Part shown: positions 13,344-25,062 of the stretch, piece by piece | Numbering within the stretch: the stretch's first letter is position 1 | Layout: each line of letters begins with the position of its first letter | From: Gordonia terrae | GTDB lineage: Bacteria; Actinomycetota; Actinomycetes; Mycobacteriales; Mycobacteriaceae | Length of the DNA stretch: 64,000 nt | Direction: 5' to 3' | Assembly: GCF_001698225.1 (NCBI RefSeq) | Contig: NZ_CP016594.1 | Location: forward strand, 3,100,001-3,164,000 | Notes under the pieces: model-generated | Told to the model about the DNA's origin: nothing | The model's database searches: none | The model's input: only the letters and a program-made list of their open reading frames with translations | Program-made: the position numbers and the translations under genes

Positions 13344-14066
13344 TCAGTCCAGCGCGCCCTTGACCGCAGCCTTGACCAATTGCGTGTGCAGCGTCACCGA
13401 CAGCGCGGCGATCTCGCGTACGAGTTCCTCGGCGCGATCCCGCGCACCCGTGCCCTTGCCCTTCGCGATCGGGCCGGCGATCTGGGCGACCAGACCCGCC
13501 TCCCGATCCGCGGAGACCTTGAAGGCCCGCAGATGGCGGGTCTCGAGGCCGTAGCTGGCCAATGCGGCCGCCGCCTCGACGAGACGCACCGCGTCCTCGT
13601 CGAAGAAGCCGGCCGGGCCGGCGATCAGCAGACCGTTGCGCTGCAACTCGGTGACGAACGCCGAGTCGACCCCGGTGCGTTCGATCAGCGTCTCGCGCGA
13701 CACACGCCCGGCTCGAGCACCGAAATCGGTGGCCGGCGCCACGGTCCCCCGGGCCGCGGAGAGCACCCGCGTCCCGCCGGGACCGAAGCCGCCGTTCCCG
13801 TTGTCGATCGCGTCGAGTTGTTCCTTGATCACCTTGAGCGGGAGATAGCGATCCCGCTGGGCGGTCAGCACGAACCGCAACCGATCGCAGTCGGCCTGGC
13901 TGAACCGCCGATACCCCGACGGTGCCCGTTCCGGGGTCACCAGACCCTCCGACTCCAGGAATCGGATCTTCGAGATCGTGATGTCGGGGAAGTCATCACG
14001 CAACTGGGCGAGGACCGTGCCGATCGACATCGATCCTTCGCCGCGGGGGGCCGTGGACGCCGTCAC
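13344..14066 (-). CDS. MerR-family transcriptional regulator, Rv1828 type
   Basis: 240 residues from a GTG five bases after the garA stop, so probably cotranscribed with garA. The N-terminal winged helix reads IGTVLAQLRDDFPDITISKI and continues RFLESEGLVTPERAPSGYRR. The C-terminal ligand or dimer domain contains GPAGFFDEDAVRLVEAAAAL and a final amphipathic helix (EIAALSVTLHTQLVKAAV). M. tuberculosis Rv1828 has the same architecture and binds DNA as a dimer. No effector is known to me. It is distinct from the ResR-like protein 1.4 kb away; both lie in the same conserved string. Confidence 0.88.
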   Translation of the reverse strand: MTASTAPRGEGSMSIGTVLAQLRDDFPDITISKIRFLESEGLVTPERAPSGYRRFSQADCDRLRFVLTAQRDRYLPLKVIKEQLDAIDNGNGGFGPGGTRVLSAARGTVAPATDFGARAGRVSRETLIERTGVDSAFVTELQRNGLLIAGPAGFFDEDAVRLVEAAAALASYGLETRHLRAFKVSADREAGLVAQIAGPIAKGKGTGARDRAEELVREIAALSVTLHTQLVKAAVKGALD

Positions 14067-14071
14067 GGGTG

Positions 14072-14521
14072 TCAGGCGTCTGCTTCGTCGCGGGGACCGC
14101 TGAGGAAGACCAGGCGGAACTTGCCGATCTGGACCTCGTCGCCGTTGCTCAGGGACGCGGTGTCGACCGGTTCCCGGTTGACGTAGGTGCCGTTCAGGCT
14201 GCCCACGTCGACGACCTGAAACTCGTTGTCGCCGAGACGGAACTCGGCGTGACGACGACTCACGGTCACGTCGTCGAGGAAGATGTCGCTGTCGGGGTGT
14301 CGACCGGCCGAGGTGGTCGGCTGATCGAGGAGGAACCGCGACCCTGCGTTGGGTCCTCGCTTCACGACAAGCAGCGCGGTCCCGGGAGCGAGTCGCTCGA
14401 CCCCCGTGTCGGCCGGCTCACCCGAGGTGCTGGTCCCGGCGTCGAGTTCGTTGATGAACTCCTCCCGGAACACCGATGTGGTCTCCACCGGCGCCTCGAA
14501 GTCCCTGTCGTTTTCGCTCAC
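14072..14521 (-). CDS. garA: FHA-domain protein GarA, regulator of TCA-cycle/glutamate enzymes
   Basis: 149 residues. The N-terminal ETTS motif is the known target of the kinases PknG and PknB, and the FHA domain follows at about residues 50-140 (GRHPDSDIFLDDVTVSRRHA, then NGTYVN). In mycobacteria, unphosphorylated GarA binds 2-oxoglutarate dehydrogenase, glutamate dehydrogenase and glutamate synthase; phosphorylation makes it bind itself instead. Two GTG starts are adjacent (14524 and 14521). The second has the better spacing from AAGGAG. It heads a likely operon with the MerR gene. Confidence 0.95.
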   Translation of the reverse strand: MSENDRDFEAPVETTSVFREEFINELDAGTSTSGEPADTGVERLAPGTALLVVKRGPNAGSRFLLDQPTTSAGRHPDSDIFLDDVTVSRRHAEFRLGDNEFQVVDVGSLNGTYVNREPVDTASLSNGDEVQIGKFRLVFLSGPRDEADA

Positions 14522-14524
14522 CAC

Positions 14525-14840
14525 TTCTCCTTCGTCGTCGTCAGTGCCAACCGCATAGTCGTCAACCGCGTCCTCGGAACCGTCGGAACAGCCCGGGACG
14601 ATGCCCGCCCGATGTCACCGCGACGGCCGGTCGAATCTACATGACTTGTGCGGCCGGGTAGTTCTCGGCACGAGATCGTGAGCATCGGTGTCACGCCGCG
14701 CCTCGTTCCCACTGCCGTAACCGTACCGGTCATGCCGATCGCACCGGCGGGCGAGTCGACTCCGGCAACGACGATCATATCGTTCCGAGAGCCGTCAGCC
14801 GGGCCGATCGGGTCACCGGCCGCTCACGGCCGTCGGGAAC
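14525..14840. other. Intergenic region between gcvH and garA
   Basis: About 315 bases with no credible gene. It must hold the garA promoter. A TATGAT hexamer on the minus strand (bases 14774-14779) is the best -10 candidate, but it would give a leader of about 245 bases and no good -35 is visible. No terminator with a T tract is seen for gcvH. Confidence 0.4.
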
Positions 14841-15245
14841 TCACCCCTCGATGACGGCGCGGTAGCCCGCGGCGTCGAGTACCTCACCCAGGTGTTCGTC
14901 GAGGATCGCCTCGTCGGCGGCTTCGATCTCGACCAGCCAGCCCTCCCCGTACGGATCGGAGTTGACCAGTTCCGGCGATGCGTCGAGCGCGTCGTTGACC
15001 GCCGACACCGTGCCGGCGAGGGGACCGAAGATGTCCGACACGCTCTTGGTCGACTCGACCTCGGCGAACGACTCCCCGACCGTCACCTCGGCACCGCTCT
15101 CCGGCAACTGCACGAACACCACGTCGCCGAGGGCGTCCTGCGCGTAGTCGGTGATCCCGACGCGCACCGTGGTCGGCCCGAGTCGCTCGATCCACTCGTG
15201 CTCCGCGGTGTAGCGCAAGGTCTCTGGCACTTTGCTGTCGGTCAC
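14841..15245 (-). CDS. gcvH: Glycine cleavage system H protein
   Basis: 134 residues, the usual length. It carries the lipoyl group that shuttles the aminomethyl moiety from GcvP. The lipoylated lysine is K67 in AEVESTKSVSD, and the family start (RYTAEHEWIE) and end (GWLVEIE) are intact. It starts at a GTG preceded by AAAGGGG. It lies 21 bases after the pgsA2 stop, so it is probably transcribed from the secA2-pgsA2 side, separately from gcvP. In M. tuberculosis, three genes (Rv1823-Rv1825) lie between these two genes; they are missing here. Confidence 0.96.
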   Translation of the reverse strand: MTDSKVPETLRYTAEHEWIERLGPTTVRVGITDYAQDALGDVVFVQLPESGAEVTVGESFAEVESTKSVSDIFGPLAGTVSAVNDALDASPELVNSDPYGEGWLVEIEAADEAILDEHLGEVLDAAGYRAVIEG

Positions 15246-15266
15246 GCGAACCCCTTTCGTTCTCGG

Positions 15267-15896
15267 TCAGACCCTGCTGTCTGCCGAGGCGCCTGCCGGG
15301 TGACGCGGCGGCATGAGCCGCACCACCAGGATCGTCTGATACCAGTACAGGACGAAGGACCACAGATACAGTCCGACACCCCAGATCATGAAAGCCCAAC
15401 CGATCGGGTAAGCGATGGTTCCCACGATCGAATCGAGTTGTCCGGCAAGAAGCCACGGGAAGGCACTCATGAGCGCGAACGTCCCGGCCTTGCCGATGTA
15501 GAGCACCGGGAGCGCCAGCACCCCGCGCGACCGCAGCAGCGGCGCCGACGCGAACAGCAGGACGTCCCGCGCGATGATCACACCGATCAGCCACCACGGC
15601 AAGAACTCCCGGATGCCGAACGCGATCGGGATGATCACGATGTAGAGCCGGTCGGCGGCCGGATCCAGCAGCGCGCCGATCCGCGACGACTGATCGAGCA
15701 GACGCGCGATCTTCCCGTCGGCCCAGTCGGAGAAGCCGGAGAACATCAGCACGGCGAAGGCCCACCCGTCCGCCTTCTCGACGAGCAGCAGCCACACGAA
15801 CACCGGGATGAGTGCGAGCCGAAGCACACTCAGCGCGTTCGGAACCGTGACGATCCGGTCCGGAGCCGGCGTGGTCGCCGCCTCCGGCTCGGTCAC
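15267..15896 (-). CDS. pgsA2: CDP-alcohol phosphatidyltransferase (PgsA2 type)
   Basis: 209 residues from a GTG that overlaps the secA2 stop in GTGA. It contains the complete CDP-alcohol phosphotransferase signature, D-x2-DG-x2-AR-x8-G-x3-D-x3-D ([10 protein letters not shown] through [10 protein letters not shown]), and about five membrane helices. The family makes phosphatidylglycerophosphate or cardiolipin, or transfers other alcohols. PgsA2 (Rv1822) is a paralogue whose substrate is not settled, so phosphatidylglycerol synthesis is only likely. It is coupled to secA2 as in M. tuberculosis. An alternative start further upstream lies inside secA2 and is unlikely. Confidence 0.88.
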   Translation of the reverse strand: MTEPEAATTPAPDRIVTVPNALSVLRLALIPVFVWLLLVEKADGWAFAVLMFSGFSDWADGKIARLLDQSSRIGALLDPAADRLYIVIIPIAFGIREFLPWWLIGVIIARDVLLFASAPLLRSRGVLALPVLYIGKAGTFALMSAFPWLLAGQLDSIVGTIAYPIGWAFMIWGVGLYLWSFVLYWYQTILVVRLMPPRHPAGASADSRV

Positions 15897-18334
15897 CGGA
15901 AGATCCCGATGATGCCCTGCAGTGTTTTCGCTCCGCCCGAGGAGAACAGATTGTCGTGGACCATGTAGGTCCACGTGGTCGTCGAGCGGTGCAGATCGGC
16001 GGAGCCGAGGTCGACGCCGTCGGGGGTGATGTCGGCCTCCCGGAACGTCTCACGCGCCTTCGTGAGCGCCGTGCCGGGGAGGTCGGCGAACTCGGCGAGG
16101 ATCAGCCGATGGAATTCGTCGAGCGGGCTCTCCTTGCCCAGCGACCGCAGGTGGATGCTCGCGCGCACGTCGGAGACGAACGCGAGATGGTCGGCCCAGG
16201 CGCGGTCCAGATGGTAGAGCACGATCTCGCGAGCGACCTGCGTCAGCACCTCCCGGGAGACCGGTGACACCGCCCGGGCGGTGCCGGCCTTCGTCGGGTC
16301 GGCCTTCGTCGGGTCGGGCTCGGTCGTGTCGGGCTCCGTCGTGCCGGGGTCGGCGTCGGACTTGTCGCTGTCGGACTTGTCGCTGTCGGCCGTGTCGGTC
16401 GTCGTCTCGCTGGTCAGCTGCGCATAGCGTTCCGGTTCCAGATCCGCGAGCTCGTCGAGTGCGACGTCGGTGGTGAGGATCTGCATCCGGCGTTCGACGA
16501 TGATGTCGCGCTGCTGGTTGACCAGCTTGTTGTAGCGCCAGGTGTTCGCGTGGAGTTCGAGCATCACGCCCTCGGCGATCCGCTGGGCCTGCTCGATGAG
16601 ATCGATGCCCTTGCTGCCCATCGAACCGTCTTCGTTGGGCGACACCGGGTCTCGTTTGAACGCGAGGTTCTTGGTGACGACCGGGTCCTCGAGACTCGAG
16701 AAGAACACCGACGTACCGGGGTCACCCTGACGGCCGGCGCGACCGCGCAGCTGGCTGTCGAGACGCTCGGTGTCGTGCCGGCCCGTTCCGACCACGCACA
16801 GCCCGCCGAGTTCGATGACCTCGTCGTGGGCGTCCGCGTCGTCCTTGGAACCGCCCAGGCGGATGTCGGTGCCGCGGCCGGCCATCTGGGTCGACACGGT
16901 CACGGCCCCCCGCGCACCGGCCTCGGCGATGATCTTGGCCTCTTCCGCGTCGTTCTTCGCGTTCAGCACGACCGACGGCACCCCGGCCTTGTCGAGGAAG
17001 TACGCGAGTTCTTCGGACTCGGCCACGTCGTGGGTGCCGATGAGGACCGGCTGTCCGGTCTCGTGGATCTCCTTGACGTAGGCCACGATCGCCTCGACCT
17101 TGTTGGCCTTGGTGTCGTAGACCCGGTCGGGCAGGTCGGTCCGGACGTTGGGGGTGTTCGGCGGGATCTGAGAGACGCGCAGTTCGTAGAACTGCCGGAA
17201 CTGCTCGCCCGCGGCGAGCGCGGTGCCGGTCATGCCGCACACCTTCGGGTAGCGGCCGACGAGCGCCTGGACGGTGATGGTGTCGATGACCTCGCCCGAA
17301 TCGGTCTGGGTGAGACCCTCCTTGAGCTCGACCGCGGCCTGCACGCCGTCGGGCCAGCGCTGCAGCTGGGCGACCCGGCCGCGCGAGGCGTTGATGAGGT
17401 GCACCCCGCCGTCGCGCACGATGTAGTGGATGTCGCGCTCGAGGAGGTAGTGCGCGTGCATCGCGATGCTGACGTGCACGAGGGTCGTGCCGACGTGCTC
17501 CTCGCTGTAGAGGTTGATACCGCCCAGTTCTTCCTCGACGAACGCCGCACCCTCGTCGGTGAGGGTGACGTTGCGACCCTCCGCGTCGACCTCGTAGTGC
17601 TTGTTCTTCATCCGCGAAACGACGTCGTGGATCGCCTCGTCGGGCACCTCGGTCTCGGTCGACCCGGCGAGGACCAGCGGCACCAGCGCCTCGTCGACGA
17701 GAACCGAGTCCGCCTCGTCGATGATCGCGACGTCGGGTGTGGGCGACACGAGGTCCGATTCGGACAGCGCGAGCTGATCTCGCAGGACGTCGAAGCCGAT
17801 CTCGTTGACCGACCCGTAGGTGACGTCGGCGTCGTACGCGCGGCGACGTTCCTCACGGTCGGAGTTCTCCGACACCGCGTGCACGGTGATGCCGAAGACC
17901 TCGAAGAGCGGTTTCATCCACTCCGCGTCGCGGGTCGCCAGGTAGTCGTTGACCGAGATCACGTGGACCTGATGTCCCTGCAGCACATGACCGATCGCGG
18001 CGATCGCGCCGGCGAGCGTCTTGCCCTCACCGGTGGCCATCTCGACGATGTCGCCCTCGAGGAGGCGCAGGGCACCCTGCAACTGGACGTCGAAGGGCCG
18101 CAGGTCGAGGGCGCGGTCGGCGGCCTCCCGGACCAGGGCGAGGAACTTCGCGCGGTCGGCCGGCTTCTCGGTGATGTCGAGTTTCTCGGCCTCCGCGCCG
18201 AACGCGTCGTCGGCGAGGTCGGCGGCCCAGTCGGTGTGGGCTTCGGCGTCCTTGATCACTCCCAACGACTTCGACTGATTGCGAGTCGACTGGGCGCCCA
18301 GAAGTCGCCACATGCTGTTGCTCAGCTTTCCCAC
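15893..18334 (-). CDS. secA2: Accessory Sec system translocase ATPase SecA2
   Basis: 813 residues. The DEAD-motor features are present: Walker A ATGEGKT at residues 100-106, [12 protein letters not shown], and the second RecA domain with [15 protein letters not shown] and [13 protein letters not shown]. It is shorter than housekeeping SecA1 and lacks the zinc-binding C-terminal tail, as expected for SecA2, which exports a subset of proteins in mycobacteria. The GTG at 18334 gives [14 protein letters not shown], the family start. Unusual is a low-complexity insert of about 45 residues (about 645-690, rich in Asp, Ser, Lys, Thr, Pro) encoded by 15-bp repeats. pgsA2 overlaps its stop. Confidence 0.95.
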   Translation of the reverse strand: MGKLSNSMWRLLGAQSTRNQSKSLGVIKDAEAHTDWAADLADDAFGAEAEKLDITEKPADRAKFLALVREAADRALDLRPFDVQLQGALRLLEGDIVEMATGEGKTLAGAIAAIGHVLQGHQVHVISVNDYLATRDAEWMKPLFEVFGITVHAVSENSDREERRRAYDADVTYGSVNEIGFDVLRDQLALSESDLVSPTPDVAIIDEADSVLVDEALVPLVLAGSTETEVPDEAIHDVVSRMKNKHYEVDAEGRNVTLTDEGAAFVEEELGGINLYSEEHVGTTLVHVSIAMHAHYLLERDIHYIVRDGGVHLINASRGRVAQLQRWPDGVQAAVELKEGLTQTDSGEVIDTITVQALVGRYPKVCGMTGTALAAGEQFRQFYELRVSQIPPNTPNVRTDLPDRVYDTKANKVEAIVAYVKEIHETGQPVLIGTHDVAESEELAYFLDKAGVPSVVLNAKNDAEEAKIIAEAGARGAVTVSTQMAGRGTDIRLGGSKDDADAHDEVIELGGLCVVGTGRHDTERLDSQLRGRAGRQGDPGTSVFFSSLEDPVVTKNLAFKRDPVSPNEDGSMGSKGIDLIEQAQRIAEGVMLELHANTWRYNKLVNQQRDIIVERRMQILTTDVALDELADLEPERYAQLTSETTTDTADSDKSDSDKSDADPGTTEPDTTEPDPTKADPTKAGTARAVSPVSREVLTQVAREIVLYHLDRAWADHLAFVSDVRASIHLRSLGKESPLDEFHRLILAEFADLPGTALTKARETFREADITPDGVDLGSADLHRSTTTWTYMVHDNLFSSGGAKTLQGIIGIFR
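16287..16386. repeat. In-frame 15-bp minisatellite inside secA2
   Basis: Pairs of nearly identical 15-base units follow each other: GCCTTCGTCGGGTCG twice at the low-coordinate end, GGCTCGGTCGTGTCG with GGCTCCGTCGTGCCG, and TCGGACTTGTCGCTG twice up to 16386. On the coding strand they encode repeats such as SDKSD, TTEPD and DPTKA. The unit length of 15 keeps the frame. Confidence 0.7.
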
Positions 18335-18443
18335 CGAAACATTTCTCCTGATCGTTCCCGGTTTGCGTCGCGACCCGCCCACTCTCGGCGGCCAGGTCAG
18401 CAACAACGGTACGCGGCCGCTGGTCGACCGAGGACGCCGACAT

Positions 18444-18449
18444 TATGAT
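18444..18449 (+). promoter_or_regulatory. Probable -10 box for the membrane protein at 18487
   Basis: TATGAT lies 37 bases before the ATG in the 150-base gap that separates this gene from the divergent secA2. A ribosome binding site (AAGGA) precedes the ATG. Confidence 0.35.
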
Positions 18450-18486
18450 CAGTCCACCGATTCGGCTCGAGGACTAAGGACGGCCC

Positions 18487-20037
18487 ATGACCAGGACTCG
18501 CCGGAACAGGGTTCGACGCCGCCTCGTCCGGGCGGTGGTCGCCGGCTCACTGATCGCGGTGGGTGTGGGCCTCGGTGCGTTCAACGACTGGTGGGTGGCG
18601 CTGTTCTTCGGGATCCCGCTGGTGTTCGCCGGTATCGCGATCAGTCCGCGCGCGTCGCGGGTGTCGGAGCTGCCGGAATTCAGGCGAGCCACCTCACCCG
18701 ACGCCCCGCAGGTCGAGGTGGAGGCACTCACACGCAGCAGCCTCACGGCCGACGACGTGCAGCCGACGATGGTCACCGCGACCATCAACCCGCCGGACGA
18801 CACCGCGTATCGGGCCCGCTGGATCACCTCGATGACCAAGGGCAACTTCCAGTCGCTGACCGACACCCCGTTCACGACCCTGCCGCCGGACGCACTTCCG
18901 CCGCGGGATCAGACCGACACCCCCGAGTTCGACGACCAGCCCGGGCGCTGGGCGCTCGCGTACCCGGCGGTGACCCTGTTCGTGGCCGGCGCACTGCTGT
19001 TCGGCGTCGCCGGCGGGTGGCACGTCGAGGGACCGTCGCTCTCGGGGTTCGACTCCGCGATCGGTTCCGACGACGAGTCGTCGGACAAGGAGGACGCCAC
19101 GAGTCTCGCCGACCAGCACCGCCGGATGCTCGACGCGATCGCCGAAGAAGTGGGCCCGCAGGGTGTGCGCAACGTCCTGTCACTCAGCTATCAGATCGAC
19201 TCTCCCTCCGCCTACGCGCGTGTCTTCGATCCCGCCACCGGCCGCGCGACGAACATCAACATCGGTGACGGGTACTCGAATTCATCGATCGTGCCCAACA
19301 CCGAACGGGCGAACAAGACCTTCGACGCAGCGGCCATCGACCCGAACGTCCTCGGCGCGCTGGTTGACCCGATGACCGCGGCGGTCCGGCCGTACTCCAC
19401 CGAACCGGAACTCGAGAAGGTGGAGATCGAACGGCGCGGACCGGATGGCCCGGTCCTGATCGAGGGCACCATCGAACCGGGTGAGGGCGTCGTCGACGAC
19501 TACGTCGTCCAGGCGACCCCCGACGGCACCGTCGCCGAGTTCTTCGACCCCGCGGACTTCGGCAAGTCTTTCGAACTGGCGCGGCGAGAATTGGTGGCGG
19601 CGCGCGTGCCCCTGAACGCGCCCGTCATCGAGGAGTTCATCATCCAGGGGATCGCGGACGGGGTCTCCCCGGTGACGGCAAGCGTCATCCAGAATTCGGG
19701 CGGGGTCCTGGTCCGGTACCGGCTCGGCGACCGCGGCGGCGAAGTCGCCGTCGCACCCGGCGAGTTTCCGGTCGCCACCACCAGTGCGGGCCGTTATCGA
19801 AGCGAGGGCTTCCGCTTCGACAGCATCTCAGCGGACACGTTCGACCGAGTCAGGGCCGACTTGATGAGACGTGCCTCGGTTCCGGAGTATGACCGGAATG
19901 CGGTGGGTGTCGAGGTCGAACGCAACCGCGTCGACGAGGCTCAGCAATTCGTCATCCGGATGGACATCGCCAACACCGAAAACGCCGAGGCGGTCTACAC
20001 ATTGGATGGACGCTTCATCAAGGAAGGCCGGTACTGA
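18487..20037 (+). CDS. Membrane protein of unknown function with large extracytoplasmic domain
   Basis: 516 residues, not recognised. Topology by eye: an Arg-rich N-terminus, two helices in the first 55 residues (VVAGSLIAVGVGLGAF and VALFFGIPLVFAGIAI), a polar stretch, a third helix at about 155-175 (YPAVTLFVAGALLFGVAGGW), and then about 340 residues of soluble, acidic sequence probably outside the membrane. AAGGA precedes the ATG. It is divergent from secA2 and convergent with another unknown membrane protein (20057-21271); the pair may work together in the envelope, but only position supports this. Confidence 0.65.
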   Translation: MTRTRRNRVRRRLVRAVVAGSLIAVGVGLGAFNDWWVALFFGIPLVFAGIAISPRASRVSELPEFRRATSPDAPQVEVEALTRSSLTADDVQPTMVTATINPPDDTAYRARWITSMTKGNFQSLTDTPFTTLPPDALPPRDQTDTPEFDDQPGRWALAYPAVTLFVAGALLFGVAGGWHVEGPSLSGFDSAIGSDDESSDKEDATSLADQHRRMLDAIAEEVGPQGVRNVLSLSYQIDSPSAYARVFDPATGRATNINIGDGYSNSSIVPNTERANKTFDAAAIDPNVLGALVDPMTAAVRPYSTEPELEKVEIERRGPDGPVLIEGTIEPGEGVVDDYVVQATPDGTVAEFFDPADFGKSFELARRELVAARVPLNAPVIEEFIIQGIADGVSPVTASVIQNSGGVLVRYRLGDRGGEVAVAPGEFPVATTSAGRYRSEGFRFDSISADTFDRVRADLMRRASVPEYDRNAVGVEVERNRVDEAQQFVIRMDIANTENAEAVYTLDGRFIKEGRY

Positions 20038-20056
20038 CGGCCCGCCGTTCCCACCC

Positions 20057-22832
<2,776 letters not shown>

Positions 22833-22843
22833 TGTTTCTGCTC

Positions 22844-23674
22844 ATGTCGAAGAAGGACAAGGCGAAGCAGCCCAAGGTCGGGAACGAGGTCTACGAGGCG
22901 GAACTGTTCCGGTTGCAGACCGAGCTCGTGAAGCTCCAGGAGTGGGTCCGCGAGAGCGGCACTCGCGTCGTGGTCGTCTTCGAGGGGCGCGACGCCGCGG
23001 GCAAGGGCGGAACGATCAAACGGATCACCGAGTACCTCAGCCCACGGATCGCGCGGGTCGCCGCATTGCCCGCCCCGACGGATCGTGAACGCGGGCAGTG
23101 GTATTACCAGCGGTATGTCGCGCACCTACCGGCTCCCGGTGAGATCGTGCTGTTCGACCGGTCTTGGTACAACCGGGCGGGCGTCGAGAAGGTGATGGGC
23201 TTCTGCACGCCCGAGGAGCACTCACGGTTCCTGCGACAGACGCCGATCTTCGAGCAGATGCTCATCGACGACGGCATCCTGCTGCGCAAGTACTGGTTCT
23301 CGGTATCCGACGACGAGCAACTCAAGCGGTTCCGGTCCCGCATGAAGGACCCTGTGCGGCAATGGAAATTGAGTCCGATGGATCTCGAGTCGGTGTACCG
23401 GTGGGAGGAGTACTCGCGCGCCAAGGACGAGATGATGGTCCACACCGACACCGCCCTGAGTCCGTGGTACGTCGTCGAATCCGACGTGAAGAAGCATGCG
23501 CGGCTGAACATGATCTCGCACCTGTTGTCGACCATCGACTACACGGAGGTCCCGCGCCCCAAGGTGACCCTCCCCAAGCATCCGATCGAGTCGGGCAACT
23601 ATCACCGTCCACCGCGTTCGTTGTCCAAGTACGTACCCGACCACGTGGCGACGCTGATCCGCACCGATCACTGA
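22844..23674 (+). CDS. ppk2: Polyphosphate kinase 2 (PPK2 family)
   Basis: 276 residues, a single-domain PPK2. It transfers phosphate between polyphosphate and nucleoside diphosphates. The Walker A loop GRDAAGKGG is at residues 48-56, the Walker B region is FDRSWYNR at 104-111, and the lid segment follows with its Arg and Lys residues. The N-terminal 15 residues are Lys-rich. Mycobacterial PPK2 mainly uses polyphosphate to make GTP, but donor and acceptor preference cannot be read from the sequence. It is 11 bases after mdh and overlaps the next gene (ATGA), so it forms a transcription unit with it. Confidence 0.94.
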   Translation: MSKKDKAKQPKVGNEVYEAELFRLQTELVKLQEWVRESGTRVVVVFEGRDAAGKGGTIKRITEYLSPRIARVAALPAPTDRERGQWYYQRYVAHLPAPGEIVLFDRSWYNRAGVEKVMGFCTPEEHSRFLRQTPIFEQMLIDDGILLRKYWFSVSDDEQLKRFRSRMKDPVRQWKLSPMDLESVYRWEEYSRAKDEMMVHTDTALSPWYVVESDVKKHARLNMISHLLSTIDYTEVPRPKVTLPKHPIESGNYHRPPRSLSKYVPDHVATLIRTDH

Positions 23675-23970
23675 TGTGGATCGGGTTCTGCGAGTTCGAC
23701 TATCTGCTCGGCGACGTGCACTCGCTCAAGCAGAAGCGGTCGGTGGTACGGCCGATCGTCGCCGATCTCCGCAAGCGGTACACGGTCTCGGCCGCCGAAG
23801 TCGGTCACCTGGACGTGCATCGTCGGACCGTCATCGGGGTCAGTGCGGTGGCCGCCGACCGCGGACATGTCGTCGACGTGCTCGACGCGGTCGAGCGGTC
23901 GGCGGCGGGTCATCCCGAGGTGGAACTGCTGTCGGTGCGGCGTCGGGTCGTCAGCTCGGAGGACTTCTGA
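23674..23970 (+). CDS. DUF503 family protein
   Basis: 98 residues. The ATG overlaps the ppk2 stop in ATGA. It matches the DUF503/YlxP family by its start (WIGFCEFDYLLGDVHSLKQK) and by the segment RSVVRPIVADLRKRYTVSAAEV. In Bacillus the related YlxP lies in the nusA-infB operon and is linked to ribosome assembly, but here the gene sits apart from that operon, so the function is unknown. The 3' end overlaps the convergent DNA glycosylase gene by 20 bases. Confidence 0.8.
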   Translation: MWIGFCEFDYLLGDVHSLKQKRSVVRPIVADLRKRYTVSAAEVGHLDVHRRTVIGVSAVAADRGHVVDVLDAVERSAAGHPEVELLSVRRRVVSSEDF

Positions 23971-24538
23971 GGTCGTCGACGACCCCGGCGGCGACCGCGG
24001 CCCGTCGGTAGGCAGCGGCCAGGGTGTCCACCGTCTCGTGGGCGTTCAGTCCGCTCGGGTTCGGGACCACCCACAACTGCGCGCCGTCCCACGTCTCGTC
24101 CTGCCGTCCCGCCACCGCGTCGCGGCGGCCGAACGCGCTGCGATAAGCGGTGATCCCGGCGACCGCGACGACGCGGGGGCCGATCACGCGGACCCGCTCA
24201 CGCAGGCGGCGTCCGCCGTCGCGGAACTCGTCGACGGTCAGTTCGGCGGCGGCCGCGGTGGCCCGCGATACGACGTTGGTGATTCCCACGCCGCGGTCGA
24301 GCAGCAGGGTCCGATCGGCGTCGGACATCCCCCGGGAGGCGTCGATCACGTGGTCGACGATGCCGGCCCGGGCGAGCGCGGGGTAGAACCGGTTGCCCGG
24401 GCGGGCGAAATGCGCTCCGGTGGCCGCCGTCCACAGCCCCGGGTTGATCCCGACGAACAGCAGCTTGCAGTCCGCACCCACGAGGTCGTCGACGGTGCGG
24501 TCCTGGAAGGCGAGCAGTTCGGCTCGGGTGAAACCCAT
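23951..24538 (-). CDS. mug: Mug-type G:T/U mismatch-specific DNA glycosylase
   Basis: 195 residues from the ATG at 24538 (MGFTRAELLAFQD). It belongs to the Mug/TDG branch of the uracil-DNA glycosylase superfamily: motif 1 is VGINPGLWTAATGAHFARPG, followed by NRFYPALARAG, and motif 2 is WVVPNPSGLNAH, close to E. coli Mug (GINPG and LPNPSGL). The enzyme removes uracil or thymine mispaired with guanine. It has the Asn of GINPG expected for catalysis. A longer frame upstream is Arg/Pro-rich without family similarity, so the inner ATG is preferred. It overlaps the end of the DUF503 gene. Confidence 0.92.
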   Translation of the reverse strand: MGFTRAELLAFQDRTVDDLVGADCKLLFVGINPGLWTAATGAHFARPGNRFYPALARAGIVDHVIDASRGMSDADRTLLLDRGVGITNVVSRATAAAAELTVDEFRDGGRRLRERVRVIGPRVVAVAGITAYRSAFGRRDAVAGRQDETWDGAQLWVVPNPSGLNAHETVDTLAAAYRRAAVAAGVVDDLRSPPS

Positions 24539-24578
24539 CAGCGCCGTCCGGCGTACGCCCGGCGGAGTCTGCGACGTG

Positions 24579-24947
24579 TCAGGATGCCGTCTCCGCGTCG
24601 TGCCTGGCCGACACACAGAACTGGTTGCCGTCGGGGTCGGCGAGCGTCACCCACGCGAACCCGGGCATCTCACGATCGGCGATCCGGGTCGCTCCGGCGG
24701 CCACGAGTCGGTCCACCTCCGACTCGAGATCGTCGGTCGTCAGGTCGAGGTGGATGCGGTTCTTCCCGGGTGTGGGGTCCTCGACCTTCTGGAACGCGAA
24801 CAGCGGCACGCCCTCCCCGACCGCGACGACGACGAAGTACCCGTCGTTGTCCTCGACGATGCGGCCGCCGAGCCGGTCGGCCCACCAGTTCGCCAGCGGC
24901 GCCGGTGCAAGCGCGTCGACGGTGATCATGCCCGGTGCGAGAGTCAT
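24579..24947 (-). CDS. VOC-family (glyoxalase/bleomycin-resistance fold) protein
   Basis: 122 residues forming one beta-alpha-beta-beta-beta unit pair: MITVDALAPAPLANWWADRL, FVVVAVGEGVPLFAFQKV, KNRIHLDLTTDDLESEVDRL and WVTLADPDGNQFCV. The metal-binding pattern of glyoxalase I is not complete (His in RIHLDL is present), so the activity is open; candidates include isomerase, dioxygenase or drug binding. The ATG at 24947 has TAGCTT seven bases upstream, which suggests a leaderless transcript and rejects the longer frame. Confidence 0.75.
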   Translation of the reverse strand: MTLAPGMITVDALAPAPLANWWADRLGGRIVEDNDGYFVVVAVGEGVPLFAFQKVEDPTPGKNRIHLDLTTDDLESEVDRLVAAGATRIADREMPGFAWVTLADPDGNQFCVSARHDAETAS

Positions 24948-24954
24948 GGCTGTC

Positions 24955-24960
24955 AAGCTA
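24955..24960 (-). promoter_or_regulatory. -10 box for leaderless VOC transcript
   Basis: TAGCTT on the minus strand ends seven bases before the ATG at 24947. Confidence 0.4.
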
Positions 24961-25049
24961 CTCCCGACCGCCGACATCTCCCGAGCGATCGGGGGCCGGA
25001 TCGCCGGGCACGTTCGCCACTACTCGCCCGGAAGGTCGCCGGCAGCACC

Positions 25050-25055
25050 TAGACT
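25050..25055 (+). promoter_or_regulatory. -10 box for leaderless SARP regulator transcript
   Basis: TAGACT ends seven bases before the ATG at 25063, so the transcript probably starts at the start codon. Confidence 0.5.
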
Positions 25056-25062
25056 CACGCTG

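Noticed and set aside
16550-18448. Open frame of more than 600 codons opposite secA2
   Set aside because: Antisense shadow of secA2, low-complexity composition, no start signal and no family similarity.
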